A stretch of 64,000 nucleotides of DNA from Theristus sp. LFF4_11 (taxonomy: Eukaryota > Nematoda > Chromadorea > Monhysterida > Xyalidae), in contig JASANC010001068.1 of assembly GCA_030248135.1 (NCBI GenBank), positions 62,001 to 126,000 on the forward strand, written 5' to 3'. This document shows positions 23,228 through 34,172 of this stretch, piece after piece (positions within the stretch are counted from its first letter, which is position 1; each line of letters begins with the position of its first letter). The notes below the pieces were generated by a model. The model was given only the letters and a program-made list of their open reading frames with translations. It was not told the DNA's origin and searched no databases. Position numbers and translations under genes: made by a program.

Positions 23228-23587
23228 TTAAAAGCGCTCATGATGAACCATGAGTGTCAGTAGAGTCAGCGAGCACCAGACGGCCGTCATCCACGTGTGT
23301 GCCGCCAGTGCAGTTGCTGATTTTCTGCACGTGCACGTCGATGAGTCCGCGTTGACTTTGCCGAGAAACTTGAAGCAGAACTTGCTCGTGTCCGGTTTAT
23401 TGGCGCACTTCTGGTGGCAGCATTTGTCAAAGTCGACGCAGCCATCCGTTGCTGTTTCGGCGCAAACCCGCGAAAAGTCCAGCAATTCACTCCGTTCCTT
23501 TGTGGGCGCTGCTCGCGTGGAATAATTGGGCAGAAGTAATACGGACAACAGCAACGGACAAAGTGAAATTGTCGATGATTTTACCAT
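23228..23587 (-). CDS. Small secreted cysteine-rich protein, single exon
   Basis: 119 aa, no intron. It starts MVKSSTISLCPLLLSVLLL, a clear signal peptide. The mature part has about nine cysteines spaced C..C..CC..C..C..CTC (VCAETATDGCVDFDKCCHQKC, FCFKF, STCTCRKS). The C-terminus is hydrophobic (MTAVWCSLTLLTLM) and followed by a few polar residues, which could be a GPI-attachment signal or a membrane anchor. No family recognised; the fold could be ShK-like or a small toxin-like scaffold, but this is only a guess from the cysteine density. Sits between genes A and B. Confidence 0.65.
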   Translation of the reverse strand: MVKSSTISLCPLLLSVLLLPNYSTRAAPTKERSELLDFSRVCAETATDGCVDFDKCCHQKCANKPDTSKFCFKFLGKVNADSSTCTCRKSATALAAHTWMTAVWCSLTLLTLMVHHERF

Positions 23588-25195
23588 GCTCGCTCAAAAA
23601 CGGACCTCGCTCCAGTTGTTTAAAAAATCTAAATCGTCAAAAAGATTCTGCTCTCAAAAAAGGCCCGCTCCATTCGAATTGGCAATTACCTGAAATAAAA
23701 AAAGGATTTGGAGGAAAAGTGCAACAACCATTACGAAAATAACTTGGCAACAACGAAGTATGTTGTAATATGCATATCAAAAAATGCATTCCGGAATGTG
23801 TGTGTCAGTATGAAGGATCTAGCTAATATTGATGTTTCAGCTGCTGCATCCTACTGACATAAAGCGCATTTGTATGCTCACGGCTGTGGAAGTTCAGCAA
23901 CTGAATTGACTAATGCAGTGCAACGAAAACGGGGTAAAAAATCAACATACCGAACACAACAGAAGTGTGAAAAGCTACAGCAAAGCAAACCTGTTCTTTT
24001 GCAAACAAAGTTTTTCGCAGAAAATGCAATATTGCGCATGTGAACATAAGCACTGAAAACGTTCGTAATCATGGCAGCAACAATTTTAAATGAATGAGTT
24101 TAAAAAAATATGTGTTGTGGGTTGTGTGGCGGCATTGGACAAGCTTTTTCATTCAAAGATGCAAAATGACAATTTGATATTTATTTTTAACAACATGACC
24201 TACCAAACCGTGATAACAGGGAGCATTATGCATATTTTATCTGTTTCATTTTCTTTTGCAAAATTCTAAAGACAATCTGAATCATACCATTTCTGAGATG
24301 ACGGGAAGAAAACACGAGTGAAAACGCAACATTATCTATTGCTGTGTGACAGACGGGACAAGAGAAAGGTCAACAAACGCGTCTGCAATGTTTGAACGCT
24401 AAATTTGGTGTAAACAACTGAAGTGGATTGTGGCAACATGCATGCATGCCTGTCGGTTTGATTTTCCCCATGTTTATGTCACACAGAAGCTGTACTCTTG
24501 CATTATTTGCACCAACTGCATAAAATAAAACAAGGTAAAAACAGAATTGTGAAAAGCAATACTCTGCTAGAATTTTGTTTTTGGAGAAAAAAGAAAGCCA
24601 TGCAATGTTATGACTATGAGGATGAACTGAAGCCGCGAATGTTTTCGCAAAAACAGAATGTCATTTTGCCTTGTATGTGGCGCACATTATGAATTTCCGT
24701 ATGAAGCTTTTCAAACGATACTGGGTCACACGAGTGCACAATCGCAAGCCAGTACGAGACATCTGCCCTGTCTCAAGACCTCAAGGGTGCAAGAGCAAAG
24801 CTGATTCATTTGCTTGCCCAGTTGTATTTTTTTAGTGACATTTCTGGTCATTGCATGATACAAAAAAATTCAACTAAAATACCTGGGCAATTTCCAGCCG
24901 AGTTTTCGTGTTTGCCCGTAAGTTGCTGCTTTAGTTTTGAAGATTGACGTGTCGCATACGTTTACTTTTATTGTAAAAGTGTGGGTAATTATCATGAATA
25001 AAATTACACAAACAACACACCACATGCACACACACCGTTGTGAAAGAACAAGTTTAACGGTAGTTTACAAACATGGGTGAAATAAAACGTTCATTTTATC
25101 AAATACCATAAACCATAAGTCTTTAGTTTGAAACTGAACGTTTTTTGTACACGACACAAAAAACTCACATTATTACGTCACAACAACAAATAAAT
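23588..25195. other. 1.6 kb spacer with no gene seen
   Basis: AT-rich DNA between the small secreted gene (-) and gene B (+). Short ORFs here lack splice support or composition bias. Should contain the promoters of both flanking genes. Confidence 0.5.
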
Positions 25196-27496
25196 ATGAG
25201 TACCTTGATACTTATCGTATCTATCTATTTACTGCAGGTAAATCGAAAATGGTCTAATTTCAACGATTGCTATTTCAACATTTTTCTGGATTTGTTGTTC
25301 ACTGATTTTCTTAGGTTGCCAGCACAGAGCATACGAATCTTGACAGCCACTGCCAACAATGTTTACAAAGCTATCTGGAAAACCTTGATGCTCCTCAGCA
25401 AACTGCAGAAGTGCACCAAATTCAAGATCACCATTTGCACGATTGCTTGAAACGGTCCATGAATGATCTTTTTTTAAATTTCACTGTTCATGTTGATGGG
25501 CTGTATAGTTTTGGTGTGACTTACAAATTGGTCAGTACGTCCAGTTCCTCAGAAAACAAGACGTCAAATGTGCCTTCTGATAAAAACGTATATAACAAAA
25601 CCAATTTCACAATGCTGCCCGTTCCACGAAATTCAGATGCAGCACGATTCCGAGTGATCTGAGTCTCTGGCAGTGCATGAGGCAGCATCTGTTTTGGAGA
25701 AAACTCGAAATCACGCATCTGCACGACACGGACGACACACATCGGCGAGTCCCTCGAGCCAGCCAGCGGCGGTGAGATTCATGACGACACTTTTTATTAT
25801 CTCATATATGATCCTTGAACACTGGGGTGATTGTTAGTTGGGCGCCTTTTTTCTTTTTTAGTTGTTTTCCTCAACAGTGCAATGCAGCAAAGCATAATTC
25901 ATAATTCTGTTGAATACCTGAAACGTTATCAATTCATTTATGTTCTACCAATTGTTGACTGTTATTTTCATTAGCTATGGTCCCCGGCGGAATCAACGAC
26001 GACGCAAAAAGAAGAAGAAGAAGAGCAGATCACGGTCAAGAAGCAGCAGCAGACGCAGACGTCCCAGTGCGTCCACACGCTACCGGCTTCCGTCCAATTT
26101 AGCATCCAACCTTCCAAGCAATATGCGTGGCATGAGTGCAAGCCAAATACAGCGTTTGCTCGGTATGATTGTCCAATAAATACATAAGTCCACACTTAAA
26201 AACTAGTTTATCGGTTTGCTTCTCTCTTTGTACACATTCGAGCATGTCCGTTCAGGGTCAAGCGGCGGTATGAGTCGACTGTCGTCACTGTCAGGCAGCA
26301 TGGGCAACTTCATGCCACCCACAGCTGGCCGGCTTGGCAACCTTCCGGGTGGCATGGATCAGTTTTCGGGTTTGCTTGGCAGCATTGGTGGCGGTCGCCG
26401 CAAGAGAGCGCTGCAACAACCGCAACTTTATGATGACGTTCTGCTTGCGTGAGAGAATGCATTTCTGTACATTCTAAGTTTGCGGATCTCTTAATACATG
26501 TTTTGTTCAAAAATTTCAGGTGCCAATCAGTGACGGATTCATTTGGTGGTAGTTGGCGAGATTCGTTTACCGGTATTAGAGATGTTGCATTGTTGATAAA
26601 ATAAGACGCTTTTAGGCAATCATTTTTTAGATAAATAATGAAAATAAAGACCAGATAAATGCTGCAGCAGTGCATCAACGGGACAAACGACAAACCAGAC
26701 GTCGTCGTAAAGGTTCACGGTGAGCACGAATGATGTTGGCGTTTTTAATTCACCATAAAAACAAAAAACGTATGCGATTCGCCCACGTTGTTCAGCGGAA
26801 ATGAGTCGGCCTTTTAACCAAAAGGTATCGGGTTCGACCCCCCACAGAGGATGACACACGTTCGTTCGCCCTCTTGTAAATCCCATTGGTTTATCAACAA
26901 AAGAAACTTTTGGATTTTCTGCCTTTCGGGGATATAGAGGCCCAAACCCGCAAGCCATCAAAATCGCGATGCTCCTAGAAGCCGCTCTCGTGTCGAGAAC
27001 TTTTGTCAACGGGACTTCGTCGTCCACTCATCCCACAAAAACAGCAGTTTTAAAAAGTTTCTTCTGAGCAGTTGAGTTCTGTTTGGGCTGTTGAGGAAAG
27101 CTATACAATTGAAAGCATCGTATGCAGAAGAAGTCGCACAAAGAATCGCCGACGACGCCCGCAAAGCAGCTCCATTCCATCAGACCTGACATCCAGCATG
27201 GACATGGGCCAGCTGATTAGCATGATGGACAGCCCACAGTACGCGCAGCTGATGCGCTTGATGAACAGTGAGAACATTTGTCATGTTTTTTCATATTCAA
27301 TAAACAAGTGTGGATTTTCTATTGACATCTGGAAATCCGGGAAATGCACGCATATTCAGCATATGGCCGCCAGAGCGGAATGGACTTGAGCCAACTGTCG
27401 TCGTTGACCGGAGGCCTGGGCAACATTATGGCCGGGGGCAGCATGCCATCGGGCATGAGCGGTCTCTCTGGACTGCTCGGTGGATTCGGCAAGTGA
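25196..27496 (+). CDS. Gene B: secreted Arg/Ser- and Gly-rich proprotein related to genes A and C
   Basis: Approximate model: 25196-25237 (signal peptide MSTLILIVSIYLLQ), 25315-about 25530, 25637-25771, 25975-26162, 26256-26448, 26520-26572, 26671-26719, 27128-about 27270, about 27374-27496. The N-terminal HCQQCLQSYL parallels CSSC/CGEC of A and C. WQCMRQHL parallels the CIER module. Then come a strongly basic RRRKKKKKSRSRSRSS block, a Gly/Met/Leu-rich module (MSRLSSLSG), and RRKRALQQPQLYDDVLLAC, matching the cleavage site plus LLA start of the C-terminal domain in A and C. After that the protein diverges: DKRQTRRRRKG and a second basic plus Gly/Met/Leu module (MDLSQLSSLTGGLGN) that ends without the nine-cysteine domain. 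Exons 2 and 8 have uncertain ends; it may be two genes or partly degenerate. Confidence 0.5.
26785..26995. mobile_element. tRNA-like sequence, possible SINE head
   Basis: GCCCACG, GTTCAGCGG, a CTTTTAACC anticodon-loop-like segment, AAAGGT and box-B GGGTTCGACCCCCC are in tRNA order, but stems are imperfect, so a functional tRNA is unlikely. The downstream tail (CTTTTGGATTTTCTGCCTTTCGGGGATATAGAGGC) partly resembles the tail at 60700-60755. Lies in a gene B intron. Confidence 0.35.
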
Positions 27497-27986
27497 TCGC
27501 GTTAACATGCTACGTTTTGGCAGCGTGTATTTTCCGTCTCTGAAAATAAAGTCTGATTTTTTCTGTTTCAATTATCGGTAAAATTTTGAGTAAATTATTT
27601 TTTCTGGTCCAATTCGGTCTTGCGGTGATGTTCAGAAGTACATAACTGCAACCACAGCACAAAAACAGGCAAACAAGCAACGAGCCACGAGGCATGGCAT
27701 CGGCACTAAATAAAAAACTGATCAAAAATAGGCCATAAAACACAATTCTACCGTATCACTGTTGACAAAAAAACAAAAATGGATTGATGAGCCTGATGAG
27801 CGTCACTGTTCGAAAAAAAACTGTCAATCAATTTGTTGACTGAAAGTTAGATAGCTCACATAAGCAGATACCCTAACCTTAAAACTACGCATTGCTTTTC
27901 AACGGTTTTTACGGTTCTTTTATTCAGATATTATTTATGAGAGGCGGTCAGATTTTATTTTTCAGCTAAGCTCGCTTTGAATTGTT
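27497..27986. other. Spacer between gene B and mucin-like gene
   Basis: AT-rich with no coding signal. Holds the 3' flank of gene B (AATAAA at 27545-27550) and presumably the promoter of the mucin-like gene. Confidence 0.45.
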
Positions 27987-30540
27987 ATGCCAGTCATTGG
28001 CAACCGAATCACTGGGTTTGATTATTCGCATGGAAAATTTTTATACGGTTTTGCGTCTACCGTAGGCTATTTCACACTGCTCGGAGGAATTCACAAACCG
28101 ATATTGCGCGATTGTACCACTTCATTTCTTACAGTGAAGATGAAAAAAAGTCAAAATGTCCGAAGTACTTTTTTTATGTTGCTCGCAACCATTAATAAAG
28201 GCATCGCAGTTTCAACGTATACATCAATTGAACTCGCGACAAGCCTTGGATCTAACCAAACAACACCTGATTTCACAACCAACAGAACAAGTTCAATTGC
28301 TAACGAAGCCACCACAGAATCGCCGACAAGCCTTGGATCTAACCATACAACACCTTATTTCGCAACCAACAGAACAAGCTCAATTGCTAACGAAACCACC
28401 ACAGAATCGCCGACAAGCCTTGGATCTAACCAAACAACACCTGATTTCACAACCAACAGAACAAGTTCAATTGCTAACGAAACCACCACAGAATCGCCGA
28501 CAAGCCTTGTATCTAACCAAACAACACCTGATTTCACAACCAACAGAACAAGTTCAATTGCTAACGAAACCACCACAGAATCGCCGACAAGCCTTGGATA
28601 TAACCAAACAATACCTGATTTCACAACCAACAGAACAAGTTCAATTGCTAACGAAACCACCACAGAATTGGCGACAAGCCTTGGATCTAGCCAAACAACA
28701 CCTGATTTCACAATCAACAGAACAAGTTCAATTGCTAACGAAACCACCACAGAATCGCCGACAAGCCTTGGATCTAACCAAACAACACCTAATTTCACAA
28801 CCAACATAACAAGTTCAATTGCTGACGATGCCACCACAGAATTGCCGACAAGCCTTGGATCCAACCAAATAACACCTGATTTCACAACCAACAGAACAAG
28901 TTCAATTGCTAACGAAATCACCACAGAATTGCCGACAAGCCTTGGATCTAACCAAACAACACCTGATTTCACAACCAACAGAACAAGTTCAATTGCTGAC
29001 GATGCCACCACAGAATTGCCGACAAGCCTTGGATCTAACCAAACAACACCTGATTTCACAACCAACAGAACAAGTTCAATTGCTGACGATGCCACCACAG
29101 AATTGCCGACAAGCCTTGGATCTAACCAAATAACACCTGATTTCACAACCAACAGAACAAGTTCAATTGCTAACGAAATCACCACAGAATTGCCGACAAG
29201 CCTTGGATCTAACCAAACAACACCTGATTTCACAACCAACAGAACAAGTTCAATTGCTAACGAAACCACCACAGAATCGCCGACAAGCCTTGGATCTAAC
29301 CAAACAATACCTGATTTCACAACCAACAGAACAAGTTCAATTGCTAACGAAACCACCACAGAATTGGCGACAAGCCTTGGATCTAGCCAAACAACACCTG
29401 ATTTCACAATCAACAGAACAAGTTCGATTGCTAACGAAACCACCACAGAATCGCCGACAAGCCTTGGATCTAACCAAACAACACCTGATTTCACAACCAA
29501 CAGAACAAGTTCAATTGCTAACGAAATCACCACAGAATTGCCGACAAGCCTTGGATCTAACCAAACAACACCTGATTTCACAACCAACAGAACAAGTTCA
29601 ATTGCTAACGAAACCACCACAGAATCGCCGACAAGCCTTGGATCTAACCAAACAACACCTGATTTCACAACCAACAGAACAAGTTCAATTGCTAACGAAA
29701 CCACCACAGAATCGCCAACAAGCCTTGGATCTAACCAAACAACACCTGATTTCACAACCAACAGAACAAGTTCAATTGCTAACGAAACCACCACAGAATC
29801 GCCGACAAGCCTTGGATCTAACCAAACAACACCTGATTTCACAACCAACAGAACAAGTTCAATTGCTAACGAAACCACCACAGAATTGCCGACAAGCCTT
29901 GGATCTAACCAAACAACACCTGATTTCACAACCAACAGAACAAGTTCAATTGCTAACGAAACCACCACAGAATCGCCGACAAGCCTTGGATCTAACCAAA
30001 CAACACCTCATTTCACAACCAACAGAACAAATTCAATTGCTAACGAAACCACCACAGAATCGCCGACAAGCCTCGGTTTTGATCAAACAACAACTGATGC
30101 CACAGTCAACCGAACAAGTTCTTTAGCTAAGGAGACAACCACTAAATCGTTGACAAGCATTCAGTCTTATCATCAAACAACAACTGTTTCCAGAGACAGA
30201 AGGGCAATGAATAAAACTTCAGCGATAGAGAACACGAATAAAGAGAACGGAAAAGATGGTTACGGGTCACTGAGCAAATTAGCGTGAGTTGTTGTTTTGT
30301 GTTTGTTTCAATTTTAGTTGTTCAATTTCTGTTTTTCACATTCACCTGCCCGTTTATTACAAGTCGCTGTTTTTCAGCCTTTTCTTCGCTGGCATTGCGG
30401 TTGGCTGTACGTGCTTGGTAACAGCGGTCGTCTTCTATGCGAAGAAGGTGTCTGTCGTTACTGCCAGCTATGGCATCGACCCAATGTATGGACAGACGAT
30501 ACACTGCGGTATGGGAACGATGCCTTGCGTTTTTAAGTGA
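27987..30540 (+). CDS. Mucin-like membrane protein with 22 repeats of 29 residues
   Basis: Exons 27987-30284 and 30378-30540; the donor GC|GTGAGT and acceptor TTTTTCAG|C fit in phase. The likely start is the second Met at 28140 (MKKSQNVRSTFFMLLATI), which gives a signal-peptide-like N-terminus. Residues encoded at about 28234-30147 are 22 units of 29 aa (TSLGSNQTTPDF, TTNRTSSIANETTTESP), rich in Ser/Thr, each with NQT/NRT-type N-glycosylation sequons. After a short basic stretch, exon 2 encodes one transmembrane helix (LFFAGIAVGCTCLVTAVVFY), then AKK and a short tail with three cysteines. This fits a heavily glycosylated surface or cuticle/gut-coat protein. A poly(A) signal is at 30733-30738. 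No orthologue recognised. Confidence 0.75.
28234..30147 (+). repeat. Coding tandem repeat, 87 bp x 22
   Basis: Unit length 87 bp (for example CGCCGACAAGCC at 28321 and 28408). Units are 90-100% identical. Variants (TIPDF then SSQ, and ITPDF then EITTEL) recur in the same order in units 5-6 and 13-14, and 8-9 and 11-12, showing block duplications. No stop occurs in several other frames, so long shadow ORFs appear on both strands. Confidence 0.97.
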
Positions 30541-31134
30541 GGGGAAATCTCAAAACCGAAATAGCAAAAAAATCAGTCGCGCGTTGTGTAGGAGAAATTT
30601 TGCAATCTGAGTTTTTTTAGGTGCAAAGTTGTGCTGTGTATTTTTCAGCCGCAGAAATAGAGCCTCCGCGACCGAGGTAACGCAGTTTCGCGTTGAAAAT
30701 GTGCTAACATCTGTGATCAGGCAGTGTTTCTTAATAAACTTTGATGTTTATTTAAACTGACCGGTTGCATGAACTGCAGCGTATCTTGTAACTTGTCTGA
30801 TTTCCTTTGCTTCTGAGGGAGTTGCTGAACAAATAGTATCTCACATGAAACTCATCAAAACCACACTTCTAAACTTCTGATTGGTTTTTTCAATGTTTTC
30901 GCTTAAGACATGTATGAATGTGAGAACGTCTTTCCTTCGTTCGCACATTTTAACAAAGAGAGACACAATGTCCACTTGCAAAATGAATAAAACATGTAAT
31001 ACCAATTTTTTAGTTGCAGAATACTTTCGGGCACAAGCGGTTTTATTGAATAATCAACAGTTTTTTTGTTCGGCAGACTGAACTTTTTATGACAATACTC
31101 ATCAACATGCAATAAGTTATTTATTGCAGCCGAA
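30541..31134. other. Spacer downstream of the mucin-like gene
   Basis: AT-rich; contains AATAAA at 30733-30738, the probable poly(A) signal of the mucin-like gene. No further coding signal. Confidence 0.5.
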
Positions 31135-31226
31135 CTCTAAATTATAGGCAATCAGCTGATTGGCTGGCGATCACGTGATGCATCACGTGATAACCAACCA
31201 GTCAGCTGATTGCCAATAATTTGGAG
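31135..31226. repeat. 92-bp near-perfect palindrome
   Basis: Inverse symmetry around 31180/31181 (TGATG|CATCA). Arms read CTCTAAATTATAGGCAATC and ATCACGTGATG on the left with matching inverse on the right, with only a few mismatches. It would form a long hairpin. It lies about 110 bp upstream of the gene C start codon. Probably a tiny palindromic MITE; related CAGCTGATTGG fragments occur elsewhere (near 18000 and 41525). Confidence 0.8.
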
Positions 31227-31332
31227 ATCGACTGTAGTTGGTTGTACGTATTTCTTCCTGAATAAATGAAAATGAGCTGAATCATTATAAAAAGGCAAAT
31301 TGGAATGACGGAATAATACCGTAATCTTGAAA

Positions 31333-33646
31333 ATGACTAAAGTTCATGTTGTTGTGGCAGTGATATTGTTAATGCAGGTTTGTTTTATCTTGGATTTCAA
31401 AATCATAATGAATTGCAGTTGAAAACTTTCACAAAAGTGCTTCCCCACAGTTGAGCATGACCGCTGGCGGAGCACGCACCTGCGGCGAATGCATGCACCG
31501 CTCACTCCTACATGCGATCGATGTGCATGCCGCGCCACGGCACTCTGCTGTTGCCGAAGTGTCGGCCTGCTTCAAACCGTCCGTCGAATATTTTACTGCA
31601 CTTTTGTTTGTTTCGTTCTTGGGAAGCTTCAGGAATGGCCCTGGCCGGGTCTTCTATGTACTGCGCCATGTACTGCGATCAACGCCAAGATTCAAATGCT
31701 ACAATAAAACAAATAAAACAAACAAATAAATACAAATAAAACAGATCTTGTGACTGAAAAATCCAGAATTTACTCTTGCAGTTGTGTCGAAGAAGCATTT
31801 AGTGCGCAACAACAAGAAACAAGGCTGATGACTGATGAAAAAGTGTCTGCTGAATTGCTTGAATGCATCGAACGAGAGCTTGGCTTGGACAACTTGAAGG
31901 TATACATTCAGCAGTGTGCTGCCAAGCGGGCGGATCGAACGAAACGACAAACGGACGAACAGGCACCTGAGCCTGACTTGCTCGGCTCCCTACGACGCAT
32001 CACTTATGGCTCCGGTACTTGTTTGCAGAACACGTTTTGGTTTCACAAAGAGTTTTTTCAAAGAGTGAAGTTTATTCAGACGAAGAAAACGCTCGCCCGA
32101 ATCCGCTACGTGATCTGCTGCGTTTGTTACGGCCAAGTCAGCAATGTTTTGTTTTGAAATGGCTAGCAGACCGTCAATTTTTCCTAATTTGCAGGGGATA
32201 ACGAGAACAAGCGAACTACAAAGAGCACAAGGAAACCAGACACAACAACATCGGGTACGTTAACGTTTTCTGGTTTATGGAAGCAAAACACAAAAATAAA
32301 AATATCCCTCCTGTCCCTTTTTCTTGTCTTGGCCTAAAAAATAACAGTAGAACGGTGAGTGTACCACGCTTATCGCCGTGCTTTTTACCATTTTTTTAAA
32401 CTTTAACATGACATGACCTGCAAACAGATTTGACAGCTACAGGACATGAAAAAGGGACATGAAAGGAACAACAGCGCATGAAAAGAGATCAACTCAGCGG
32501 CATTTCGTGAAAAACATTTTGAACACATTGAATTGCCCTCCGTTGTCCAGTACAGGCGTCAACAGTAGTGGTGAAGAAGACAGAGACAACAAACGAAGCA
32601 ATAACAAGCGAACGAAGTCGACAGCGGCAGCGTCCAGGACGCCTGGCCGAACGGGACCAATCACACGGCCGACACCGCGTAGCCCGCTGGCGCTGCTGCA
32701 ACCGCTGCGTGTCCTTTGGAATCGACTGACCAGTCCGATCACGGGCGTCACTGACGACTACGCTAGTAAAGACCAGCCGTTTTGCTACTTATAAACTTGT
32801 CGATTTTGTTCAGTTTTTTGTGAGACATTGTTTTCAAACATTTAGACACCGCTTCACGCTCGAAACGCGCCGCACACAGCCGAACACTGAAAGTGTTGGT
32901 TTTTGTGTTTGGTTACACATTCTTGGATGACGTTCAACATGCGTGGACTCATAGTACTACCAAATGCGTGAAGAGTACTTGCCGTTATGCGTGCTGTTTC
33001 ATTATTGCTTCGCGTGGACGCTGTTGCAGGGCACTTCTTTTGGCGTATTCAAACGAGCTCATGACAACGTACTGTCCAAAATCAAGGTGGAGAGTTGATC
33101 AATGCTTGGCCAAGAGCACAGCGAAACGGACTTCACTGAAACTTGTTGGTGCGTCAAGTGTTCAACGACGCTACTGCAGTGCACTCAGCAGCAGTTGTCC
33201 CAGCTGCATTCGACCGACGCAGAATGAAACTTCAACAAGCCACCGTCAACACCTTTGTCAGTGCGTCGAGGATGCTCGCGTGCAGGTCGGTGGAAAAATG
33301 GCTGGTTGCAAGACAGTGCACCCGGATATAACACAGTGATGTTGCACACACAAACACAGGCGCACACATGCGATATCACATCAGCGTGTGTGTGCTTGCA
33401 TGTTTTTTGTTATACGATGCAACATTACCGTGTTGTCAAGACTGGGACTAATTCATAAGAAAGTATGTCCATATCAAGTATTATTAATCATAAAACCTTA
33501 GCCAGATTGTGCAACACTGCGGTGAACTGCGAGGCCCTCCTTTGTGCGACCTCCATTACAACAGACAAGCAAACTTCAATCACATTTGTTCCCAGGACTT
33601 TCAGCTACCGTCCGTTGAGTACGTCGTAAACCATGTTCTCACGTGA
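31333..33646 (+). CDS. Gene C: secreted cysteine-rich proprotein, paralogue of gene A
   Basis: Model: 31333-31377, 31451-31605, 31782-32014, 32080-32145, 32195-32254, 32556-32765, 32846-32894, 33030-33285, 33506-33646 (404 aa, phases consistent). Signal peptide MTKVHVVVAVILLMQ ends at a phase-0 intron, as in A and B. Then TCGECMHRSLLHAID...ACFKPS (A: YCSSC...VCFQPF); LLECIERELG...QQCAAKR (A: MDCIERSFGQ...EQCVER); dibasic TKRQ; Lys/Arg- and Thr-rich linker; SKRAAH cleavage site; and the C-terminal domain ALLLAYSNEL, CPKSRWRVDQC, RRYCSALSSSCPSC, HLCQC, HCGELRGPPLC, HICSQDFQLPSVEY. The cysteine order matches gene A block by block. Unknown function; likely secreted and proteolytically matured. 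Confidence 0.72.
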
Positions 33647-34172
33647 TATTTTAATTGGAAACTTTGCTGTTAATTGACTGATTACTATTGCTTTTGTGTT
33701 GTTATTATCGATAAAGATCATTCACTGCATGTGGGAAAAAAGTTGAGCCGTCAGATCTGTCAAACTGTTTGTTACACACAATTTCTGACTCACAAGATTG
33801 AATGAAAAAGAAAGTGTGTGTATAAAGTTGTCAATAAACAAACAGCGCGCACATTGCCATTTATGTACTCAGGATATTGACAGATTGTTGTATTACAAGC
33901 AAATAATAACCGTCCATATGAGAACTAGAAAGATTTCTGACTCAAAACTGTGTGGTGCGTGGCCGTGTAACGCAATAAATAGATCGTTGTCGTAGACCAG
34001 ATGTAGTTCATTTTGTTTGTTTTGTCTGTTTGACACGTTCGTGGGGAACAATAATCTCTTAACGGAACTTCAAAGTCCGTGCATCAATTTTATGTTCAAA
34101 TTTGTCTTCAATCCGCCAAATACCTTTTTTGTTTAAGAAATTAAAAAAAACAAAACGAAATTTCAAGAAATC
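33647..34172. other. Spacer between gene C and the coiled-coil membrane gene
   Basis: AT-rich, no coding signal. AATAAA at 33973-33978 may serve gene C. Confidence 0.45.

Noticed and set aside
26785..26857. Functional tRNA gene
   Set aside because: Box A/B-like order is present but acceptor and anticodon stems do not pair well; more likely a SINE head or pseudo-tRNA.
28355..29968. 537-codon open frame on the minus strand across the mucin repeats
   Set aside because: The repeat unit is 87 bp (a multiple of three) and happens to lack stops in that frame. The sense frame has the membrane exon and splice sites; this is a shadow.
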